Positions 1-11,160 are shown, numbered from the stretch's first letter. The stretch is 64,000 nucleotides of DNA from Ostrinia nubilalis (GCF_963855985.1 NC_087090.1:16490501-16554500), one strand, 5' to 3'. Translations and numbers: made by a program. The notes: generated by a model from the sequence alone, not told the origin.

Positions 1-967
1 GTATAGTTTCAAATGCGTTAGAAATTTGAATGTTTCAAAAATACTTTCAAAAATAACCCTCTCGCTTAGATTTGATATCGATTGTTCATTGCTTTGGCGC
101 GCAGCCGGCGCGACTATGACGCGACTTGACGTGTCATGACGTTAGGCGAAACCGCTGTCAATCTTTATATGTATAGCTATATGAGCTGTTTTACACCAAT
201 GCCGATACAAGACGTGCAATAAGCAACCAATAGAAGTTCGTTATTTACACATCTCCGCTCAGCTTCAGTAGAAAGAGAAACACATCTCACTCAAGTCGCG
301 CAGCGGTCGTGCCGGCTGTTTAACAAAGCCTCAACTTTTCGTTATTGACTAACTGAATCTTGTTTGTCTAATCAAATATTGTGATATTTTTAAATCCATC
401 CACGCTTGTTGACCGAGCTGTTAATTTGTTAACTTTTTGTAACTTCGTGCTGTGTGAATATAACGACTCATTTTTGTTGTAAACCTATTTTTGTGTGCAA
501 TTTTTTGTAACTCGTATTTCAGTTGTATATTAGAGTTTGTAACTAAATATTGATTTATGTAATTCCTACTTAATAATATCAGATTTTGTATTTTTTTTTG
601 TGTAGATAATGTGTGTAAAAAGGGACCATGGAAATTACAGAATGTAAACGGGTCATTGTGGCGTCGCGTTGACGTCGCGCCGACATCGCGTCGTCACTCT
701 GAACGACGGATGTCGTGATATTATACGGTCTTTTTATTGATTGATATAAAAGGTATTACTACTCCTATGTACAGGATTTTGACCTTTTATAAGCCTATCT
801 GTAGAAATTGAAAATTAATTCTGTGAAAAAAAAACAAAAGTTATGCATATCAAGGGTACCTTTCGTTACTTGCAATAAACTCTTGTGTAGACTTTATTGT
901 TGACATGAAATTTTTAAATGAAAAAGTAAAAAAAAAACTTTGAACTATTTCCCTATTTAATTTCGTA
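1..967. other. No gene seen; upstream flank
   Basis: I see no long reading frame or recognisable repeat here. A CG-rich patch at about 95-345 with repeated TGACG/CGCG words stands out from the AT-rich remainder and contains a TCAGT initiator-like word. That is too little to call a promoter. Confidence 0.3.
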
Positions 968-2150
968 GCGAGTTCAATGACAGTTTAACTTTCCCTGGGA
1001 CAAATTCTGTCTTCACTGGTTAAGTTTTGTTGGTGGTCAAGCTGCAGATCTAGAATACCCACAAGTTGCAGTGGTGGAAATAGTTTCCTACCCTAAAAAG
1101 CACAGAACCACCATTATAATCGGATATTTGGGAAGATTTTTGTGTTGTCTCTGGGAGATGCTCGTATTTATCAAACAAATTGTCCCCGACCTTATTCGAA
1201 CCTAGAATCTTCGTTGGCATTACAGTCCAGTTCGCGAACGATCAGTCCATAAAATTTCCATAACCCAACAAATCATTATCGCTGATACAATTTTATCGAG
1301 CGGATACACCCTGCGTGGCGTAATTAAAACTAGCCATCAAATCTATGGACAAATTACTAAGAACCACCCCTGCTCTATGTCTATGACGTTAAGGTTCAAA
1401 GTCAGTTTCGATCTAGATAGCTAAATTATCAGGGTGGAAACAGAAATAATAATTGTTGATACAATACCGCGATATTTGTTAATGTAAAACAGTTCGTTTG
1501 TCGCTTTCTCCGGCGATTCTCTCTCGAATTTCAGAAAAATATTATAGTCCTTAAGTTTAAATGCTCTTCAAGACTTGCTAATAAAGTCCCTGGATTAGGA
1601 ACTTTTCTACCTACCTCTATTATGGTGAAAACGAGCTATGATATTATTTTTTTATATCCACAACGAGGAAGCTCTTGGCCTGTATCTCACCTGATAGTAA
1701 GTGATGATCAGGCCGAAGGTGGAAGCGAGCTTCACCCGGAATCGTCAACCACGGAGGAACTGGCTATCTTACCTCTAACTGCCGGTACACAACAATGCTG
1801 TTAACATTGTTGTTATGTTGTGTATCACCCTTTCACGAACCAAACTTTGGAAACTGAGCTTTTACCTGTATCGTACACTTCGTAAGAACGTTACATTACA
1901 TAAAAATGCTCTAGTGTATATTGACCTTTATTAAAAACTAGAACTAGGTTCTAGAATCTCTCTGTCGAGATACGGGACTATTCCCACTTTTCGTTCCCAC
2001 CTCTGCAACTCCTGTGTAGCCAGGATCTACAGCTTGACCGCCACAAAAACCTAACCAATGAAGGTCAAGTTTGTCCCAGGGGAAAGTTAAACTGTCATTG
2101 GACCCGCAACGAAATTAATCAGAAGAACATAGGAGGAGTTCGAAATTAAG
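968..2150. repeat. Element with about 115-bp inverted ends
   Basis: The segment at 968-1085 returns as an imperfect inverted copy at 1992-2107. Shared words include AATGACAGTTTAACTTTCCC and the GGTCAAGCTG/CAGCTTGACC pair. A third copy of the right end, in direct orientation, lies at 31085-31250, so this is a dispersed family. The interior has no coding frame and holds a SINE fragment at 1649-1815. It looks like an old foldback or non-autonomous DNA element. The superfamily is unknown. Confidence 0.6.
1649..1815 (-). repeat. tRNA-derived SINE, 5'-truncated copy
   Basis: This matches the tail half of the full SINE at 52226-52553, in reverse orientation. Shared stretches include CACAACGAGGAAGCTCTTGG, GTGATGATCAGGCCGAAGG and AACAATGCTGTTAACATTG. 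The tRNA-like head is missing, as expected for a 5'-truncated retroposed copy. Confidence 0.75.
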
Positions 2151-3830
2151 GTTCGACTTCCCTCCATTGCAAAGCGGATGACAGGTGACAAACAAAGGTT
2201 TAAAACCTTAAAGAAAAGATTATGCACCACAGACAATAAATATCTCTCTGTCGAGATAGTCAAATCTTTAACCACTTTGGCTATCTTATTTGATATTGTA
2301 CTAAAAATTTTAAAGAAAGCTTCTATAGCAAGTAACGAAACCCTCCCTAAGAAAAAAATTCCGATTGAATGTAAATAAAATAGAAGTTTAATATCATACA
2401 ACATATAACTATATCTTGTGTAGTCTCGAAAACTAACTTACATGGCTATAATGTAAAAATGTATAAGTACTTAGCTTATTTTACAATACTGTAGATAAAC
2501 ATTTTATAGTGGATAAGTGATAGAACGTTCTTCCATTTGTCATATTGTGATTCTGATGATATCAGCGTTGTAAATATTCGATAACCTGTAAAATTGTAAC
2601 CTATGACGTCACTTGACGTGTTTGCGGTTAAGGTGCGTAACTGACAAAAAATGGTTGCAAGAAAATTCTGGAAACTCGATCTTTTAGTACCTACTTATTT
2701 CAGAATTGTTCATATGTTCGATAAAAACTATATTTTTAAATTAATGAACTTTCTCGCGCCTTAACTTTATTATTGGTGGCAAATCAGTTAAATCTCTAAC
2801 TTATTTTTTTTAGTCAAAGAAAACCAATACAATGTTATTAAACTTTATTTAACGTTTACTTCAGCCAAAGGACGCCCACTGCTGGACAAAGTCCTTCTCC
2901 AAGGATTTTAATAACATGTTATAAATATCTTTATAGGTATTATTTATTGATCTATTTGTTTAAATAGGCAGACTTGGAAGTTGGTAATCATTAGTTTAAC
3001 TGAAATGCCACCGACGGGATTTGAACGGTGAACTGTTATTATGAGTAGTCTAATTATAAAATACTTATAAAAAGTTTCGTTCTACTAACACAAAATATGT
3101 GTGGACTGTTTATCTAAAACATAAATAAAATGTAGTGAAATAGAAAGAAAATAGAAAACATGCCTAAACACTGTAATTAAAATATAAGAATAATAAACTA
3201 TTATTGTAACTCGTACTTATACAATTTATACGCCTCTATTATCCGTTGTAATTATTTTTTGTATATTGACATTTTATTTAAATCCGTTTGGGTTAGACGA
3301 CATTGATAATTTTATTATATTCTGTTTTACAAGACATATTAAGATAAAGCGCAATTAATTTTATATCTAATACTCCACCTGAAAAATATAATGGCTAATA
3401 TGAATTATACTTAAATACAGTTCCTTATATTTTATTTTCATTTTACATACACTTGTTATACTTGTTATTATACTTCAAAGTTTTCAGGTAGTGATTTAAA
3501 AAATTGACAAATAAGTATCTAGTGCCCACACCATACTTTTAAACACACGCACGAATGCTATGCACATACAGTTTGAGGCACTAAATCATGGTAGAGAACA
3601 TTATAACATGATTGCTTCCAGATAACCTATGTATGTTTTACATTCGAATTAAACCGTTGTTTCGGCACTCATAGTACATAGTAGGTCTTTATAAAAATTG
3701 TTCGCGATAATAAACTGACATTATACACACTTTTATTTTTCATTGATATTCCTGATAATTTAAATGAACGATGAAACTTATAGGAAATAATATTTACGTT
3801 GTTTTAGAGAATGTAAACATTTCGTTGCTG
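2151..3830. other. AT-rich, mostly without features
   Basis: There is no coding signal. Two relics are visible. At 2860-2912 there is an RTE 3'-tail scrap on the minus strand (TTCAGCCAAAGGACGCCCAC type). At about 3003-3030 there is a reversed tRNA B-box-like word (GGGATTTGAAC), probably from a decayed SINE. Confidence 0.35.
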
Positions 3831-3848
3831 CACCACGTTGGGCGCCAA
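3831..3848 (-). other. tRNA-Lys-type primer-binding-site relic 1
   Basis: Read on the minus strand, the sequence is TTGGCGCCCAACGTGGTG. It closely resembles the TGGCGCCCAACGTGG primer-binding site of many gypsy-like LTR elements. No LTR or gag is recognisable beside it. Similar words recur at 5151 and 7082. Confidence 0.35.
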
Positions 3849-3859
3849 TTTTTTGAGTT

Positions 3860-4360
3860 AAAGTTAAAAGTCAAAAAAAATGGTTGTGTGTTGCTGATTG
3901 TAAAACCGTTTCCACTTATTAACTTTTATTTGAATTATTTATCGCTCCCTATTTCTCAGAAAAGATGATCTCATGTCAACACGAGTCATTCCACTTTACA
4001 GAAATCAATCAAATGTTAAGTTTTAATAAGATAATTACATACTACCACAAAATATCGTCCAACCGCTGTGTTTGACTACATGCTTTCCGATAATTGAAAT
4101 GTATACATGTAAACTACGTATACTTTCCAAGAACTTTGTCTTTCAGTTGACTAAACGTATCAATTATCGAAACTGTAACGGATATGAATAAATAAAGTCG
4201 TCCTCCGGCTGTCTGAGTCACTGAAAAATTATTGACCTTAATCGACACTTGAGCTGTTTCTTAATGTGAGCAAATATCCCATCAGTCACCGGTAGGCCCT
4301 TGCAGAGCGCCTTGCATTTTGTACGATAATTACCACTCACACAGTACTTTCATTCAGGGG
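3860..4360. other. No feature seen
   Basis: AT-rich sequence without a coding frame, tRNA-like motif or repeat that I recognise. Confidence 0.3.
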
Positions 4361-4369
4361 GACGTCTCT

Positions 4370-4914
4370 TTAATTATTCAATTGAATTCCGCTCTCGCTT
4401 CAGGGCCGCAGGATTACTTACAAGAGAAAGAGACGGACAGAGTTTTCGGGGCGAGCCGGTGTGAAACCTAGGTGTGAGTGTCAGTTGTGTTTTAGGCGCG
4501 AGGGAGAGCGGTTGGCCCGCGATGCCAACTAGATTCAGACCGCTAGCAGAAATGCTATCACGGAGGCACAACTTTCGAATAACTAGAAAGAAGTCGATTA
4601 GCTAAAAAGTTGAAGTTTTTAAACATGAGATAGATTAATTTGAATTTAACAGTTTTTATGTTTAGTTTGTTTTGAGGTCTGTTTACGAAGGTCGCGTCCT
4701 TCAATCGATAAACTATTAATTGTGACATCGTGTGATTGCCCGTGGCCGGTAGACAACTCGGTTGGACGCGCGTTTTGGATATATTTTTTCTATAAGTGCC
4801 AATTTACTGTAGTTAATATAATATTTTTATCGGACATTGCGTCGTAACTTTGCCGCCGAAGAGATTTGTTTTAAATATTATCTTCATGGAATATGGGCAT
4901 CTGTTTAGACACTG
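4370..4914 (+). promoter_or_regulatory. Candidate promoter and first exon of the adenylate kinase gene
   Basis: The base composition changes here. A purine-rich AGAGAAAGAGACGG block lies near 4423 and is followed by a TCAGTTGTG initiator-like word near 4480. An ATG at 4886 opens nine codons and then meets a good donor (TG|GTAAGT, exon end 4914). The phase does not fit the first clear kinase exon at 6221, because joining the two directly would make a TGA stop. An unseen intermediate exon would be needed, or this ATG is not used. The call rests on composition and the donor only. Confidence 0.22.
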
Positions 4915-4920
4915 GTAAGT

Positions 4921-6220
4921 TACATATGTTTTTATTTATAGCATAATCAATATTGTTTGTTGACTGTTTGTTATTTTGTTTCGACATTTTAATGGAGAAA
5001 CTGCATTCACTTATTGCTTTTAAAATTAGACAAAGCGAGAAGTCTGAAAGCAAAGTACCTATCTACATAAAACAAATTAAAAGACGTAGAATGCAAAAAT
5101 TGTTTCTTAAGTACCAAATACGCGCGAAAAAGTTTTGAAGTTTTGCATTACCCCGCGTTGGGCGCCAAATTTGCCAGATAGTCGTACACAGCCGGCCTTC
5201 ATACATAGATGAAGTTATTCTACGAACATAGTAATTTGTTATAAGATCATTGTTATATTAATTGATTTGGAGGTATTCATTAGCAGCATCTGTTAGGTTA
5301 ATTGAATGTTTTTATTTATTTTATACGTAGATACCTACTTCTTGGACTTGTAAAAACTAAACGACTTATTGATAAAAAAAATTAAAACTGTAGGTATTTT
5401 ATTTAACACTGATTTACTGTTAATTTCACTGAGATGACCAAACAACAACTATATCAAAATACTGTTGTAATTACAACGGTGTAACAGAAATGTTTTTGTT
5501 TTTGTCCTTGGGACTCGCAAAAACAATACACTATTTTTAGTAACTTTTATATTTCCTTAAGCCAAAAGAACATTGAACTTTAAGGCAGGAAGTGGAAATG
5601 ACCCAATAAAAAGCCGCCCCTTGGTTTTTTGTTGCCTCTATAAATCCTGTTTAACAACAACTGATTAATCAGTTAAGACTTTTTCAATTCATACGTTTTC
5701 GTATCTCATATCACATTATGATAGCATTATAATATTTACCTATAAATTAATTAATCCAATAATCAAAATAACTTGTTACTTTTGTTTAAGTACATAGAAG
5801 CTTGCCTCTTGATCTTATTTAGATTTTTTTCTAGGCTTAAATATTTTGGGTTTCCCTCGTTTGCTTCGGTTTTGCGGTGGTGGTTCATGTACCATATTTA
5901 ATTTATCCATTTATTAGCTTGCAACTTGTTTTTACTCACATGTCCAGATGATATGAAAACAAACAATTTATACATACCCATGTATAAGTACACCAACCAC
6001 CAACATCAATAATGAACTACTTCCATCTTAAGAGTATAATCATCATTTATTCGATTTTAATTTGCAATATTGTAGATTACTTACGGTCGGTGGAGATAGA
6101 AGGAGTCCAATATAAAATCTTTAGGAAACCTCTTTCAATTTCTCATTTCTTCAAGTGTGATTTCGAGATCCTCTTTAATTTTTTTTAATTTCGCAATTTA
6201 ATTGAGTTTCCCTCGTCCAG
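4921..6220. other. Probable intron or upstream sequence, no gene seen
   Basis: AT-rich and free of supported reading frames. A second primer-binding-site-like word lies at 5151-5169. The stretch ends in a pyrimidine-rich acceptor (TTTCCCTCGTCCAG) at 6220. Confidence 0.35.
5151..5169 (-). other. tRNA-Lys-type primer-binding-site relic 2
   Basis: On the minus strand this reads TTTGGCGCCCAACGCGGGG, again close to the tRNA-Lys primer-binding site of gypsy-like elements. The flanks differ from those of the other two sites, and no LTR is recognisable. Confidence 0.35.
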
Positions 6221-6379
6221 AACAAAACAACGATGAGTTGGAGACCACAAGCGGCGACCGCAGCCGGCGCGAGAGCGCGTGGGCCGGCCGCGCGACGCCC
6301 CCGGCCGCCTCCTTCCCCATGCAGAACTCCAGCCACGTCAAGTTCGAGCCGCCAAACGTGCCGGTCATATTCGTCCTGG
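6221..6379 (+). CDS. AK5: AK5-like adenylate kinase, exon A (before P-loop 1)
   Basis: This is the first exon I can support in a two-domain adenylate kinase, a family that transfers phosphate between ATP and AMP. It has 159 bases, acceptor CGTCCAG at 6220 and donor CTGG|GTATGT. It begins with the last two bases of a codon and ends with the first base of the glycine codon completed by exon B. The translation is hydrophilic and then ends in the short beta strand NVPVIFVLG, which leads straight into the P-loop in the next exon, exactly as in adenylate kinases. The sequence is GC-rich against AT-rich surroundings. An in-frame ATG lies at 6319, but the preceding frame is also open, so the true start is probably further upstream. 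Partial copies of its 3' third follow at 6501 and about 6945. Confidence 0.75.
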
Positions 6380-6454
6380 GTATGTACTGAATCTTGAAGT
6401 AAATAGTACATAGAGTGACACTACATTTGGTATATTTGACACGAGACGGCGCGC

Positions 6455-6503
6455 GGAAAAAGACGCGACCAGGAGGCGTAGTGCCCTGGTCGCGTCTTTT
6501 TCC
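6455..6503. repeat. Perfect 19-bp inverted repeat (hairpin) at the exon A duplication junction
   Basis: The arms 6455-6473 (GGAAAAAGACGCGACCAGG) and 6485-6503 are exact reverse complements around an 11-base loop. The right arm runs directly into the duplicated exon A piece and supplies the pyrimidine tract of the acceptor-like site there. Confidence 0.9.
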
Positions 6504-6612
6504 TATGCAGAACTTCATCCAGCCACGTCAAGTTCGAGCCGCCAAACGTGCCGGTCATATTCGTCCTGGGTATGTACTGAATCTTGCACTAACTAGTAAT
6601 ATAGAGTGACAA
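6501..6612 (+). repeat. Partial tandem copy of exon A with its donor
   Basis: This repeats the 3' third of exon A plus the start of its intron (source about 6317-6420) almost perfectly, including the GGGTATGTACTGAATCTTG donor region. An extra 4 bases near 6514 break the frame. A strong acceptor-like run (TCTTTTTCCTATGCAG, ending 6510) precedes it, so a 59-base cryptic exon 6511-6569 is conceivable. Its length is not frame-compatible with exon A, so I treat it as a decayed duplication and not as an alternative exon. Confidence 0.8.
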
Positions 6613-6654
6613 TATGTTTAAAGCGAGGAAGCGTAGAGTCTCTCCCAGCCGTAA

Positions 6655-6872
6655 TGTAAGAGCCAAAACACATGATGCGTTGCGGCGCTGCACCGCAAAG
6701 ATTTCCCCGTATCTCGCGCGAAACTCCGCACCGCTCGTGTGCCCATCACGGATATTTTTCTATAAGACGACGCAGACACCGCTCCGGCGTCGCACCGCCG
6801 CTGCAAGGCTGCAATAAGTACTACTATTATTTATTCTGTGACTGCAACGCATCGTATACTTTGGCTCTAACA
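6655..6872. repeat. MITE-like element with about 28-bp inverted ends
   Basis: The left end GTAAGAGCCAAAACACATGA and the right end, reverse-complemented GTTAGAGCCAAAGTATACGA, are imperfect inverted copies, both running into GCGTTGC. There is no coding frame. It lies between the second and third copies of the exon A piece. Confidence 0.55.
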
Positions 6873-6944
6873 CTCCGTCCCTATTTTTGGGAGCAGCAGC
6901 AGCATTAGAAAAGTGGGCTGGCCGTTTGAAGGTACCTACGGGAG

Positions 6945-7012
6945 GTAGCACGTCATTCTCAAATTTGAACCAGCAAACGCCCGTCATATTCAAGCTGGAT
7001 ATTAATATGTTG
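6945..7012 (+). repeat. Third, decayed copy of the exon A 3' piece
   Basis: AAATTTGAACCAGCAAACG followed by CCGTCATATTCAAGCTGG mirrors AAGTTCGAGCCGCCAAACGT followed by CCGGTCATATTCGTCCTGG of exon A. The donor GT is lost (GGATAT in place of GGGTAT), so this copy cannot splice there. Its greater divergence makes it older than the 6501 copy. Confidence 0.6.
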
Positions 7013-7081
7013 CACAACATTGAGATACATTTTCCAATACTGATAGGAGAAAGAAAAAAAAAATAAAGTGAATTTTGAACA

Positions 7082-7099
7082 CACCACGTTGGGCGCCAC
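7082..7099 (-). other. tRNA-Lys-type primer-binding-site relic 3
   Basis: On the minus strand this reads GTGGCGCCCAACGTGGTG, matching the site at 3831 over 16 of 18 bases. No matching LTR is seen. Confidence 0.35.
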
Positions 7100-7499
7100 T
7101 TTACTCTTTAGCGTATATTCTAAACAACATTACATAGAGCGTTAACCTACCTATTAAAACAAAGTCATGCAATAATGACTTTACAGTATGAGTCATGTCA
7201 CAATTGAAGGGTTCTGTCAATTCATTTGTTATTAACAGCTACTAACTCTACTACGAGTATAATTAGTATTACCTACTCAAGCCTATAGCAAACAGCTAGT
7301 CTGTAGAAATGAAGTGTTAGTTTTTAATGTTTGATGAATAATTAGTGCTACAGGCATGATGTAACTGTTGCCGATATTTGATGTATAATAGCTGAATTCC
7401 TATTTTACTCGTACCTTCGTTTAAACATTAAACGCCGTAACTTATAACGAAAAGCGGTGTTTTTGTATGGAGTTTGATAGACTTTTGATGTTTGTTAAA

Positions 7500-7624
7500 G
7501 TAAGAAGGCTGAGTTGCACCACCTAATTTTGTCAGTAACTTTGACGATAACCGGTGGTTATTGTATGGAATTTGACACTTTTGACGTTTGTCACAGTTAA
7601 AGTAAGATGGTGCAACCCAGTCTT
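7500..7624. repeat. 125-bp MITE-like foldback
   Basis: The left end TAAGAAGGCTGAGTTGCACC and the right end, reverse-complemented TAAGACTGGGTTGCACCATC, form terminal inverted repeats of about 23 bp. The size and lack of coding sequence fit a MITE in the intron between exons A and B. Confidence 0.6.
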
Positions 7625-7742
7625 AGTGTAAGCGCATATTTGGCGACACCTTATGGGTGAACATCCTACACTTCGCTTTCCGGTTTTAAAATCTGCTGTA
7701 ATTTCTGGAGTACGGTTTTTGAAAGACAATGATGTACATTCT

Positions 7743-7890
7743 TTGGCTGGTTTTAGTGTCACGCGGACCGTCCGGTGCGGACCCGCTCCGCACGGCCAAT
7801 CTGTATGAACTTATAAGGAGCGTTTTAGAGTAATGCGGTCCGGAGGAACCGCTCCGCTCCCTAGCAGTTCATAGGCTGGTTTTAGTAGTG
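7743..7890. repeat. Short GC-rich repeat flanked by direct GGCTGGTTTTAGT copies
   Basis: GGCTGGTTTTAGT occurs at about 7745 and again at about 7873. Between them are GCGG[A/T]CCG[T/G] words in several orientations. This is probably a small non-autonomous element. I cannot assign a family. Confidence 0.35.
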
Positions 7891-7942
7891 TGTTCCAAAG
7901 AAACAAATACCATTGTGAATTAACAGATGTTTACGTCCGCAG

Positions 7943-8053
7943 GCGGCCCAGGCAGCGGCAAGGTGACCCACTGCGACAACCTTATGCAGGAGCGCCGCGG
8001 GGTGGTCCACATCAACATGACGGATCTGTTGCAGCAGTACGCCATCGGAAACG
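7943..8053 (+). CDS. AK5: AK5-like adenylate kinase, exon B (P-loop 1, NMP-binding region)
   Basis: A 111-base exon, acceptor TCCGCAG at 7942 and donor AACG|GTACAG. With the last base of exon A it completes VLGGPGSGKVTHC, the Walker A P-loop that wraps the ATP phosphates in adenylate kinases (family pattern GGPGSGKGTQC). The invariant lysine is present, and valine replaces the usual glycine after it. The downstream part, RGVVHINMTDLLQQY, corresponds to the segment that leads into the AMP-binding helices. The phase is one base carried to exon C, and the frame is open throughout. The match to the P-loop pattern plus exact phase agreement with both neighbours makes this one of the surest exons. 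Confidence 0.85.
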
Positions 8054-8167
8054 GTACAGCATTTTTTAACTGTCACGGAGACTGGCGATTAGTCGTTAGT
8101 CCTAACGGGAAACCGATGATATGAGAGTCGTTAGCTTTTATTTAATTTAAGAGTGATTAACGTTAAG

Positions 8168-8330
8168 AGTAGGCGCACACCGTTGATTTTTCGTCGGCCG
8201 ATAGTTGAGTCGGGCAGTTGATCAGTATGGGCATGTATGGGAGTGCGCACACTACGCCGATTCGATTTGGCCGATTCTTCATACAATTTAACACAACTAT
8301 CGGCCAACTAAAAATCAATGGTGTGCGCCG
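8168..8330. repeat. Foldback MITE with about 40-bp arms
   Basis: GGCGCACACCGTTGATTTTT on the left and its imperfect reverse complement AAAAATCAATGGTGTGCGCC on the right enclose a 160-bp non-coding element. The arms continue with GGCCGATAGTTG/CAACTATCGGCC. Confidence 0.7.
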
Positions 8331-9550
8331 AGGTACTCTAACAGAATCTGGAAGCGAATCTGTCCAAAACATGCTCATCCTCCTTGCTAACATCTCGTGT
8401 CTTGACAAACGAGTTGTATGAGCAGGATTAGATGTAAAAAGAAACCTCATAAAACTCATTTTGAAAGCATTACAACTTAAGGCTTGTGGCAACAGTTTGC
8501 ATCTTTTGCTCCTGGTATTAAAAGTGTCTGAAGCTTTAAATTGAGTTTGGCGGCTTTCAACATCTCTAGCGTACCTATGTTAGTACTCATTGTATTATTT
8601 ATTAAAGTTACTAATCATAAGTTGTTTTCTGAAATCGCGCATCTTGCACGATGTAGTCAAAATATAATGATGCATCGCGTTTTCACTTTTAAAAAGTCCT
8701 AAATGACTGAAAACAGCCTCTGAAAAACGACTCTACCGCCGCAATGAGCGTATTAAGATTTGTGCAGCGATCTAGTCTCCTATGGACATGTTTAATGTCC
8801 ATTAAAATCACTAAAAAGTTCAAGATTGCCGCAAACCATGACCGCGTACAATGTCGATCAAATTAGACGACTCATTCAACTCCTAAAAACAGCAGCAAAT
8901 AGCTGGTTTCTGATACTGTCGCCTTTTACTGGGACTCAAATCGATCCCATTCCGTATTCAGAGTTCGTGCGCTTGACCGTTTGGTAAACATTGCAATTAC
9001 CCCCATTAAGTACATTTGTATTTGCTCTTCTTCATGCCATATAATTTGTGGACGATTTTCGTGAATTCAGTGAAAAGTTTTGGACTGAATATTCGAGGTA
9101 GAGTTAAAAGGACTTTTCTATTTGTATAATTTGGGTGTGCTTGTGCTGTTATTACATTAAAAGCCCCCCAAAAACATTTATCTGCATACCAACCTACGTC
9201 ATATTTAAGTACCTACCTATATGAAGGACAGTATTTTTGTCTCTCATATCAAAACAAAACCATTTATAATATTTTTTAGTGCAGTACATTACAGTCAAAG
9301 TCAAAGCTTTTTCAGTAACTTAGGCCCTTTACAGTCTTTTCATAAAACTTTTATGAGTTCTAAAAAACCTTCTTGCATCAAGTCAAAATGCTTAAGTATT
9401 ACCTACCTTAATACGGTCACCAAAACGACTGATTTGAGTAGGTACATATTAGATAGGTACCACTAATAAACGCGAAAAACCGCAAAACTTGTTTGTTGTC
9501 ACAAAATTGCTAATCGCCTTTGCTAACCACATTTTTAACATAGGGTTTTA
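8331..9550. other. Intron sequence, nothing recognised
   Basis: Mostly AT-rich without coding frames. Several short open frames have no similarity to anything I recognise and lack supporting splice or start context. Confidence 0.35.
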
Positions 9551-9675
9551 TCATTATCATCATTTCAGCCATAGGACGTCCACTGCTAAACATAAGTTTA
9601 AGTAGGCCTCCCCCAATTATTTCCATAATGACCGGTTGGTCAGCCAGAGCCTTCCTGCTACCTTTATGAGAGATT
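9551..9675 (-). repeat. RTE-type LINE 3' tail fragment
   Basis: ATTATCATCATTTCAGCCAT followed by AGGACGTCCACTGCT is the reversed 3' end of the RTE family whose forward form is seen at 17815-17990. The ATC triplets are its microsatellite tail. Confidence 0.7.
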
Positions 9676-9698
9676 TTTTAGGGACTGGTTTATTAACG

Positions 9699-9916
9699 AC
9701 TAGCTTTCCGCCCGCGGCTTCGCGCGCGTGGACTACATTATCTACATATTTTACGGAACCCTATTTTTTTCCAAAATAAAATTTAGCCTATGTCACTCGT
9801 GGATAATGTAGCTTTCGAATGGTGAAAGAATTTTAAAAAACGGTCCAGTAGTTTTTGAGCCTATTCATTACAACCAAACAAACAAAGTTTTCCTCTTTAT
9901 AATATTAGTGTAGATG
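9699..9916 (+). repeat. Dispersed repeat, ACTAGCTTTCCGCCCGCGG family
   Basis: It opens with ACTAGCTTTCCGCCCGCGG and CTTCGCGCG, and ends with the TTATAATATTAGT signature. Further copies lie at 10933, 12488, 27596, 48889, 56255 and 58693. It is non-coding and SINE-like in size, a kind of repeat common in Lepidoptera. Confidence 0.7.
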
Positions 9917-10230
9917 AAATTAAAGATCCTAAACAAGAGTTGCAGTAATTGGAAGAATCCGTAAGTGCCGAAGCTAAAAATAGTATGGCCTTTATGTGGT
10001 GTAAAATCTTTTAATGAAGAATGTTCACTAATTTTGTTTTTTAGCTTTCTGTATTCTCTGTTAAAAATAAAAAATACGCGTGAAAGAATTATTTCGATAC
10101 GTCAATTAGTTTCCAAGATATTGAATTTTAAAAGTGCGGGCGGCGGCCGGCCCGCCATTGTATGCGCGTGACGTCATATTACAACGACTGGCTCATATTT
10201 GTATGGGTGGAATCTTGCAAACTAAATTAA

Positions 10231-10520
10231 GACCCACTTCCAGGCAACCGATTAAGCTGAAATTTCGCAAACACATGTGATTTGGATGACCATGCAATAT
10301 TATGATGACATGGAGCTGATCTGATGATGGAGCTGGAAGGTGGCCATAGGAACTCTATAATAAAACGACTTAAATGCATCGAGTTTGGGCTCGTTCGTTT
10401 TGTATTGATGAGTATTTTAATTCTATATAGTAATCGGGGTCTAATGATGGAGCTGGAAGGTAATTCGCAATAAAACGACACAATCGCATCAAGTTTGGGT
10501 TTGGTTCAATTTTAATTTCT
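10231..10520 (+). repeat. Imperfect tandem pair with ATGATGGAGCTGGAAGGT
   Basis: ATGATGGAGCTGGAAGGT, AATAAAACGAC and GCATC[A/G]AGTTTGGG occur twice, about 118 bp apart (first near 10325, second near 10443). A looser third version precedes them. No coding sequence. Confidence 0.55.
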
Positions 10521-10932
10521 GTGATGGGTCTGGGTGTTAATATGTATAATAAGTTTGTATTTACAAAAAAAAAAAAAATTAAGTATGTTTATATCCGTTT
10601 TCTAGTGAGCGGACGCTGTGAATGTACGTCACACGGGGTCACGTGACCGTCGGCGGGACTCAATATTTAAGCGAACTTTGAATGCCTATAAAATTATAAC
10701 TACTGGGTATTTTTGAATGAAATAAAAACTAATGTATTTGTAAATGTAAAAGCTTAACTGTAACATAGGTTTCAAGTGATTTTGCATACCTAGTAACATT
10801 CTCAATTGTCCTGTTACAGTACATCAGACCTTGACTATGAACATGAAAGCGCATTATACTGAATTACAGGTTTCAAATTTGCATAATCGTCCGGTGCACG
10901 CCTCATGCAATAAAATAAATGCATATTAAATT

Positions 10933-11160
10933 ACTAGCTTTCCGCCCGCGGCTTCGCACGCGTGGAATTTTGTTTGTCACAGAAAAACTTTATTGCGCGC
11001 GTCCCTGTTTCAAAAATCGGGATAAAAACTATCCTATGTCCTTTCCCGGGACTCAAACTATCTCTATGCCAAATTTCATCAAAATCGCTTCAGTGGTTTA
11101 GGCGTGAAAGCAAGACAGACAGAGTTACTTTCGCATTTATAATAATAGTATATAGAGTAT
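10933..11160 (+). repeat. Dispersed repeat, ACTAGCTTTCCGCCCGCGG family, copy 2
   Basis: It carries the ACTAGCTTTCCGCCCGCGG head, the ATTTTGTTTGTCACAGAAAA and CCCGGGACTCAAACTATCTC internal words and an AATA[A/T]TAGTATA end. It is closest to the copy at 12488-12709. Confidence 0.75.

Noticed and set aside
4886..4914. Start codon exon of the kinase joined directly to exon A
   Set aside because: The donor is good, but direct joining would create a TGA at the junction. I kept the region only as a weak promoter and first-exon candidate.
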